A stretch of DNA of 64,000 nt from Sunxiuqinia sp963677175 (GTDB lineage Bacteria > Bacteroidota > Bacteroidia > Bacteroidales > Prolixibacteraceae): positions 620,001 to 684,000 of the forward strand of contig CAXXES010000007.1 of assembly GCA_963677175.2 (NCBI GenBank). The letters run 5' to 3'. The notes under the pieces are model-generated. The model saw nothing but the letters and a program-made list of their open reading frames with translations. It had not been told where the DNA came from and searched no databases. Below, one piece after another: positions 63,334 to 64,000 of the stretch. Numbering within the stretch: the stretch's first letter is position 1; every line of letters begins with the position of its first letter. A program made the position numbers and the translations under genes.

Positions 63334-64000
63334 CACCTTTTATTAGAATTTGTTCATTTCTGAATTCAAATTTTACTTTTTTAATTTCCTGAATGATTTT
63401 CAATGTATATTCCAACGACCTTTCCTTATTAATTACCCCGGTAAACCGATACGATTTAAGCTCTTCATTTGCAAAAGTAAACTTCACCTCGTACCACCGC
63501 TCAAGTTGCTGAGTCAGGGCGAAAAGCGTTTCATCGTTAAAGTAGATCTTTCCGCCTTTCCAGGCAATGTGCTCTTCTATGTTAACCTTGTTTTTTTCAA
63601 CTTCGCCAGTATTCTTCAAAAACAAAACCTGCTCACCGGGAGCCATCATCAACGATTTTTGGCCGGCATGAAATTCTACCTCCCCTTCAACCAAAACGGT
63701 GGCAATTCTTGAATCGTTTGCGTAAGCTTTAACATTAAACTGGGTTCCGTGAACCTGAATTTCAGATGTCCCTGCATGGACGATAAAGGGTGTGCTTTCA
63801 TTTTTCGTTACTGCAAAGAAGGCTTCTCCTTCCAAAACGACTTCTCGGTTATTCGTGTTGAAGGATTGCTTGTAGGTAAGGGTGGATCCAGCGTTGAGCC
63901 AAACATTAGTCCCATCAAAAAGCGTGACATTTGAAATTTGCCCGTTGGGCGCGGAGATACTGGCCCAACTTTCCTGCTCGGGGCTAACGGACTGAAAAGT
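63329..64000 (-). CDS. FecR family anti-sigma factor (5' end outside window)
   Basis: The frame is open to the window edge, about 223 codons visible. The FecR domain shows ISAPNGQISNVTLFDGTNVW, LNAGSTLTYKQSF, LEGEAFFAVTKNESTPFIVH and QVHGTQFNVKAYAND. The C-terminal DUF4974 part includes FNDETLFALTQQLERWYEVK. The sigma-binding N-terminus and membrane helix lie outside. It pairs with the STN-type SusC downstream. Confidence 0.92.
   Translation of the reverse strand, partial: TFQSVSPEQESWASISAPNGQISNVTLFDGTNVWLNAGSTLTYKQSFNTNNREVVLEGEAFFAVTKNESTPFIVHAGTSEIQVHGTQFNVKAYANDSRIATVLVEGEVEFHAGQKSLMMAPGEQVLFLKNTGEVEKNKVNIEEHIAWKGGKIYFNDETLFALTQQLERWYEVKFTFANEELKSYRFTGVINKERSLEYTLKIIQEIKKVKFEFRNEQILIKGE

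Overview
This 64 kb window comes from a Bacteroidota chromosome. Gene content and style fit a Marinilabiliales/Prolixibacteraceae-type polysaccharide degrader, but that placement is inferred from content and not from a marker gene. The evidence is two SusC/SusD systems with FecR (and one ECF sigma) regulators, many secreted and lipoprotein glycan enzymes, repeated perfect matches to the Bacteroidetes -7 promoter element TAnnTTTG just upstream of start codons, and intergenic palindromes typical of the phylum. I saw no rRNA, tRNA, transposase, integrase or CRISPR array.

Layout. (1) 1-6536, minus strand: an extracytoplasmic redox/propeller operon with three PQQ-like beta-propellers, one NHL propeller, a tiny Cys-rich Tat-leader protein, a four-cluster NapG/MauM-like ferredoxin and a NapH-like polyferredoxin that runs off the window. 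(2) 6879-10425, minus: a Tat-exported Gfo/Idh/MocA oxidoreductase, a sugar isomerase-like lipoprotein and a double DUF1080 protein, which together look like a 3-keto-glycoside pathway. A membrane-anchored winged-helix regulator and a sodium:solute symporter (10560-13068, plus) are divergent from it. (3) 13069-16441: a repeat island in which a helical protein gene of unknown function follows an 18-unit, 21-bp-period array and is bracketed by 375-bp direct repeats. (4) 16442-29292: housekeeping genes (frameshifted mutS2, a receiver-only response regulator, an AGCS symporter, a PspC protein, tex, a membrane Nudix protein, two FKBP lipoproteins, nrnA, ndk, a DUF721 gene, recF). (5) 29593-32816: a degenerate WecA-like membrane protein and the two GDP-L-fucose synthesis enzymes. 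(6) 33383-37683: sbcC and sbcD, preceded by a second 21-bp array. (7) 38105-55620, minus: a fucose/galactose PUL (ECF sigma, FecR, SusC, SusD, propeller glycosidase, GH2, GH95) next to an L-fucose oxidation operon, with a LacI regulator divergent at 55808. (8) 57240-57653: a third 20-21-bp array, then a second FecR/SusC/SusD system that continues past the window end.

How the genes work together. In the fucose PUL, SusCD would import oligosaccharides, GH95 would release L-fucose and GH2 would release galactose. The mutarotase, aldo/keto reductase and lactonase would then oxidise fucose to fuconate under LacI control. The most unusual content is the set of three unrelated-sequence arrays locked to a two-helical-turn period. 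Next come the uncharacterised ferredoxin/propeller operon and a pair of similarly placed plus-strand hairpins between fecR and susC in both PULs, which could end antisense regulatory RNAs.
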